Shown here: positions 4,354 through 7,919 of the stretch, piece by piece
Layout: each line of letters starts with the position of its first letter
How positions within the stretch are numbered: the first letter of the stretch is position 1
From: Holophagales bacterium
Lineage (GTDB): Bacteria; Acidobacteriota; Holophagae; Holophagales; Holophagaceae
NCBI GenBank assembly: GCA_031256155.1
Contig: JAIRRD010000064.1
Span: 1-7,919 of the forward strand
Length of the DNA: 7,919 nt
Direction of reading: 5' to 3'
Translations under genes and position numbers: made by a program
The notes under the pieces: generated by a model
Told to the model about the DNA's origin: nothing
Database searches by the model: none
Seen by the model: the letters and a program-made list of their open reading frames with translations, nothing else

Positions 4354-6183
4354 GTGGTCTCCATTAGCAAAAGCGTGCGGAATAATGTAGGGCGCTCTCC
4401 AGGACTCTCCAGAAAACTTTCTGACCTGCCCGCCAACCCGGGCGTCTATCTGTACCGGGATAAAAAAGGAGAGCTTCTATATGTAGGCAAAGCTAAAATC
4501 CTCAAAAACAGAATTAAGTCCTACTTTCAATCGCGTAGTCTGGATGCAAAGACAAAGCGGCTTGTAGCTTTGATTTGGGACTTGGAATTCATCGTATGCG
4601 CCTCTGAATTAGAGGCACTGGTGTTAGAGAACAACCTCATTAAAGAGCATTTGCCCCCATTTAATATTCTCTTGCGGGACGATAAAAATTATCCGTACAT
4701 AAAGCTGACCTGGAAAAACGAATTTCCGCAGCTCTATGTAACACGCTATTTGAACAAAGATGGTTCGCTGTACTTCGGCCCATTTTTCCCCGCCTCCACG
4801 GCGTACAGAAGGGTTGAGCTTGTAAAGCGCTTTTTCATGCTGAGGGATTGCGATCTCGCCATAGATGGACAGAGAAAAAGGGCTTGCCTGCAGTATCAGC
4901 TACATCGCTGCACAGGCCCCTGCCTTGGTGCTGTCAGTGCGGACGCTTACAGGAGCCAGGTCAAAGAAGCTAAGTTGTTTCTTGAGGGTAAACGAGAAGA
5001 ACTGAAATCCCGCCTTGAGGCCGCCATGTGGCAAGCGTCCGGCGCGCAGGCCTTTGAGCAGGCCGCCCAGTACCGCGACACATTACAGCAAATAGATGCC
5101 TGGTTTGACCGCCAAAAAGCGGCAATTCTGGACAATGAGAATCAGGACATATACGGTTCCGCAGCTCTCAATGGCCGTCTTTGCGTTCATAGACTACTGC
5201 TGAGGGATGGCCGCATTATCGGCAGAAAGGAATATGTGCTTGAGGACACGGATGTTTTGACACCCAGTGTGGTTGCCGAAGTGCTTCAGCGCGTTTACGC
5301 AGAGGAACCCGCGCCGGCGCGAATCCTGGTGGAAATGGAACCGGAGGGGACTGACGTGTTGAGAGAATGGTTAGGAACACTCAGGGGTACAATACCCAAA
5401 ATACATGTGCCAAAGCGAGGCGAAAAGGTTGAGTTGCTTCAAATGGCGCAGGAAAACGCCCGTCTGGCCCTGGAGCGCAAATTTGAGCCGGAAGAACTGA
5501 ACAAAGCAGTATTACAGGGTTTGCAGGCATTTTTGGATTTACCCCACTTGCCAACAAAAATAGAATGTTTTGATATCAGCCACGGTCAGGGGCGCGAGGT
5601 GGTTGCCAGTTGTGTTGTTTTTTCGGACGGCATCCCGGATAAAGCCAACTACAGGCGGTTTAAATTGCGCAATGAACAAAATGATGATTTCAGCAACATG
5701 GCCGAAGTCCTGACAAGGCGCTGTAAACGCTTGCTTGAGGAAGCCAGGGGGTTTCCGGCACTGGTGATAGTTGATGGCGGCCTGGGCCAACTGCACGCCG
5801 CAGAGGCAGCTCTAAAAAATTTGGGTATAGAGCTTGAACTGGCTTCACTGGCTAAAAAAGAAGAACTAGTATACAGACCAGCCTCCAATGAGCCTCTGCG
5901 GATTCCCAAATCCAGCCCCGTACTGCAGTTGCTTCAGCGAATCCGCGACGAAGCCCATCGCTTTGCTATTACATATCATCGGACACTGAGAGCCAAGCGG
6001 ACACTTCAAACCGAATTGACGCACATTCAAGGCATAGGCCCTGTAATGGCTAAAAAATTACTCAGCGAATTTGGCAGCACAGCCAAGGTTAAAAGCGCCG
6101 ATGAATCAGAACTGATAAGAGTAATAGGCCAATCCGCAGCGGCGAAAATTGTGGCCTGGAGAGCCGCTTTAAATACAGAATGA
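4354..6183 (+). CDS. uvrC: UvrABC excinuclease subunit C
   Basis: UvrC makes both incisions in nucleotide excision repair after UvrA and UvrB have located the lesion. At 609 residues it is full length. The GIY-YIG nuclease (3' incision) covers about 27-105, with G-V-Y at 30-32, Y-V-G at 43-45, Arg53, Glu92 and Asn104 in the expected places. Cys166, Cys178, Cys186 and Cys190 have the 12-8-4 spacing of the four cysteines reported to hold a 4Fe-4S cluster in E. coli UvrC. The UVR domain that binds UvrB is about 208-250. The RNase H-like 5' nuclease has Asp407 (C-F-D-I-S-H), Asp474 (V-D-G-G) and His535 (D-E-A-H-R-F-A). Tandem helix-hairpin-helix motifs fill 555-600 (I-Q-G-I-G-P). The start is GTG with only a weak AGAG (4341-4344) nine bases upstream; a second GTG at 4375 is possible, and the frame is closed by a TAG at 4333. 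It follows the DUF5808-type gene by 11 bp. Confidence 0.97.
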   Translation: MVSISKSVRNNVGRSPGLSRKLSDLPANPGVYLYRDKKGELLYVGKAKILKNRIKSYFQSRSLDAKTKRLVALIWDLEFIVCASELEALVLENNLIKEHLPPFNILLRDDKNYPYIKLTWKNEFPQLYVTRYLNKDGSLYFGPFFPASTAYRRVELVKRFFMLRDCDLAIDGQRKRACLQYQLHRCTGPCLGAVSADAYRSQVKEAKLFLEGKREELKSRLEAAMWQASGAQAFEQAAQYRDTLQQIDAWFDRQKAAILDNENQDIYGSAALNGRLCVHRLLLRDGRIIGRKEYVLEDTDVLTPSVVAEVLQRVYAEEPAPARILVEMEPEGTDVLREWLGTLRGTIPKIHVPKRGEKVELLQMAQENARLALERKFEPEELNKAVLQGLQAFLDLPHLPTKIECFDISHGQGREVVASCVVFSDGIPDKANYRRFKLRNEQNDDFSNMAEVLTRRCKRLLEEARGFPALVIVDGGLGQLHAAEAALKNLGIELELASLAKKEELVYRPASNEPLRIPKSSPVLQLLQRIRDEAHRFAITYHRTLRAKRTLQTELTHIQGIGPVMAKKLLSEFGSTAKVKSADESELIRVIGQSAAAKIVAWRAALNTE

Positions 6184-6214
6184 GGTTCTGTAAACTATCA
6201 CTCATTTCAACAAA

Positions 6215-7327
6215 TCATTCAATATAGTGTCTGAAAACCCAATGCCCGACTGAAAGCGTAAAGAGTGCTATCAACAGCATTGGCCACAGGTAGGGAAATG
6301 CGTCTGCGAAAGTGAACTGTTTTAGAAACAGACCTTTTACTAATTGAATGAAATAATACAGCGGATTGGCGTGAGAGATTACTTGCAAAAAGCGCGGCAT
6401 GTTTTCGATGGGGCCAATGAAGCCGGATAGCATCATGGCCGGAATCATGAAGCTGAATGCGCCCAGAAATGCCTGCTGCTGTGTGGAGCAAATGGAAGAT
6501 ATAAACAGGCCAACGCCCGATAGTGACAGGCCATACATAACCATGCCCAGCAGCAGCGTAAAAAACGACCCGGTAAAGGGCACCCTGTAAACTACAATGG
6601 CGGCCAGAGCTATGATGGTTGCCTGTCCCACAGCGACCATGATGCCGGGAACCGTTTTGCCGGCCATGATATATCCTGGAGTCAGGGGAGTGACCAGTAG
6701 TTGGTCAAACGTGCCTTCTTCTCTCTCGCGGGCCACAGAAAGAGCCGTTACAATCAGGGCACCAAGCGTAGTTATTATGGCTATCAAACATGGCAAAATA
6801 TGCCATTTAAAATTCAGGTTAGGATTGTACGCATTGCGTACAAGTATAGTCGTTGCAGTCCGTGTTGATTTTTCAAGGATATATCCGTTTATTATTTGCG
6901 ATATGTACGAATTGGCTATCTGCCCCGCATTTGAGCGTCTGCCATCAAGTATGACCTGTACCTGAGCTGTCTGAGGTGATGCTGAGTGAGATTGGGATAA
7001 CAAGCTGGCTGAAAAGTTTTGCGGGAAATGCACAGCAATAAGAGCTTTTTGCCTGTTCATCACATCAATCAAATCTTTTTGGCTATGTATCTTCAGCACC
7101 GTTGTAAATGCGGCTGTTTTAGCAATACGCTGTGATAATTCAACGGACTCCGCGCCATTGTCTTCATTGTATATGGCCACAGTGTTGTCTCTGACTTCCA
7201 TTGTAGCTGCAAAAGGGAAGAGTGCAGTTTGTACAATAACCGGCCCTATCATCATCATCCTGGCGCGTTTTTCCCCAAATAGTATCTGAAGTTCTTTTTT
7301 TACCAATTGCAGGAGCCTGTACAACAT
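6215..7327 (-). CDS. ABC-2 type transporter permease (YhhJ/YbhR-like)
   Basis: This complete 370-residue inner-membrane permease has the ABC-2 layout: one helix at about 24-42, a large outer domain (43-175), then helices near 176-197, 226-247, 253-275, 286-306 and 345-365. The cytoplasmic A-R-E-R-E-E-G-T-F-D-Q-L-L-V-T-P-L (199-215) after the second helix is the family's conserved segment thought to contact the ATPase, and N-P-L-Y-Y-F (321-326) is the usual late motif. Such permeases pair with a second permease, an ATPase and a HlyD-type fusion protein to export drugs or other small molecules; the substrate here is unknown. The ATG at 7327 has GGAG (7338-7335) seven bases upstream, within the end of the preceding permease, whose stop is only 4 bp away. 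Its 3' end faces uvrC across 31 bp with no clear terminator. Confidence 0.93.
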   Translation of the reverse strand: MLYRLLQLVKKELQILFGEKRARMMMIGPVIVQTALFPFAATMEVRDNTVAIYNEDNGAESVELSQRIAKTAAFTTVLKIHSQKDLIDVMNRQKALIAVHFPQNFSASLLSQSHSASPQTAQVQVILDGRRSNAGQIANSYISQIINGYILEKSTRTATTILVRNAYNPNLNFKWHILPCLIAIITTLGALIVTALSVAREREEGTFDQLLVTPLTPGYIMAGKTVPGIMVAVGQATIIALAAIVVYRVPFTGSFFTLLLGMVMYGLSLSGVGLFISSICSTQQQAFLGAFSFMIPAMMLSGFIGPIENMPRFLQVISHANPLYYFIQLVKGLFLKQFTFADAFPYLWPMLLIALFTLSVGHWVFRHYIE

Positions 7328-7331
7328 AATA

Positions 7332-7919
7332 TCACTCCAGATTCCGTTTTGTTTTTTTTGCCGTCATACCAAGCCAAAACAGCATGAGTAAGCTCAGGAA
7401 AGCGGCATTTGTCCATACCAGCGATGGCACAAATCCAGTCTGAAAAATCGTTTGCAGCGAATTTGCGTAATAACGGGCAGGGATCAGAGTTGAAATAAGG
7501 CGTATCAAAAAGGGCATACTTGCGATTTCAAATACTATGCCCCCTATCAACATGGCCGGCAGAAAGCCTGCAACAAGAGTGACTTGTGCAGCGTTGAACT
7601 GACTGCGTGTAGCTGTTGATACAAACAGCCCCATTCCAAGGGCGCAGCCTAAAAACAGCGTTGAAATGACACATAAGGATATTAATGAACCCCTGAATGG
7701 CACATCCATAATAGTAGTAGCAACTATAAGGCACAAAAACATGGCAGTCATGCTAAGGACATAGTAAGGAATTATTTTTGATAACAGCAGCTCCAGTTTT
7801 GTTATGGGCGTTGCCAGCAGCGCCTCCATCGTCCCCCGCTCCCATTCCCTTGCCACCACCATTGAAGTCAGCATAGCCCCTATAACCGTCAATACTATGG
7901 CAATGCTTCCCGGTATAAG
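7332..7919 (-). CDS. ABC-2 type transporter permease (YbhS/YhhJ-like), C-terminal part
   Basis: The gene runs off the right edge, leaving 195 residues, about the C-terminal half of a usual 370-390-residue permease. The visible part starts L-I-P-G-S-I-A-I-V-L and continues into the coupling segment V-A-R-E-W-E-R-G-T-M-E-A-L-L-A-T-P-I, typical of this family. Four further hydrophobic helices follow, then a basic tail (K-K-T-K-R-N). An internal TTG at 7892 could be mistaken for a start, but the frame stays open to the edge with family-like sequence, so it is internal. It is the upstream partner of the complete permease; together they would form a heterodimeric channel. The ATPase and fusion-protein genes are expected further right, which is inference from E. 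coli ybhGFSR and yhiI-yhhJ-type operons. Confidence 0.93.
   Translation of the reverse strand, partial: LIPGSIAIVLTVIGAMLTSMVVAREWERGTMEALLATPITKLELLLSKIIPYYVLSMTAMFLCLIVATTIMDVPFRGSLISLCVISTLFLGCALGMGLFVSTATRSQFNAAQVTLVAGFLPAMLIGGIVFEIASMPFLIRLISTLIPARYYANSLQTIFQTGFVPSLVWTNAAFLSLLMLFWLGMTAKKTKRNLE

Noticed and set aside
6184..6214. Shared terminator between convergent uvrC and the permease operon
   Set aside because: The 31-bp gap has no GC-rich stem with a T-run on either strand.

Overview
The window looks like ordinary chromosome from a diderm (Gram-negative-type) bacterium of roughly balanced base composition. The evidence for a diderm is an ExbD/TolR-type protein, an exported HtrA-family protease, an exported DUF2911 protein and a two-permease ABC-2 exporter of the YhhJ/YbhSR kind. 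I cannot name a phylum from the sequence. The genes are closely packed, most starts have a clear Shine-Dalgarno (SD) site, and I see no phage genes, transposase, CRISPR array, rRNA or tRNA.

Layout, left to right. (1) Positions 1-83 hold the first 27 codons of an ExbD/TolR gene on the minus strand, leaving the window. (2) A 121-bp divergent gap separates it from htrA on the plus strand (205-1314), a periplasmic or membrane-anchored serine protease with one PDZ domain. (3) Converging on htrA with only 13 bp between is a minus-strand three-gene operon, read right to left: a single-domain metallo-beta-lactamase-fold hydrolase (2842-3462), a DUF2911 exported protein (1955-2836) and queE (1328-1951). 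The genes are 3-5 bp apart, with each downstream SD lying in the end of the gene before it. The queE start appears to be CTG; a search for ATG/GTG/TTG starts alone would cut off its first 61 residues, including the Fe-S cysteines. (4) A 223-bp gap between divergent genes (3463-3685) carries a structured repeat with four copies of the 12-mer TATAGC(G/A)(G/A)TTC(C/A), bounding a hairpin-rich unit of about 140 bp and an adjoining 47-bp imperfect palindrome. It resembles a small non-autonomous mobile repeat of MITE type. (5) A plus-strand pair follows: a DUF5808-type membrane protein (3686-4342) and full-length uvrC (4354-6183). (6) Converging on uvrC is a minus-strand pair of ABC-2 permeases (6215-7327 complete, 7332-7919 cut by the right edge). 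Their ATPase and membrane-fusion partners would be expected beyond the right edge.

The genes serve unrelated housekeeping purposes: envelope proteolysis, queuosine/7-deazaguanine precursor synthesis, thiol-ester or similar hydrolysis, nucleotide excision repair and export. I did not find a new multi-gene defence or metabolic system. The two points most worth a second look are the inverted-repeat element between the divergent genes and the apparent CTG start of queE.
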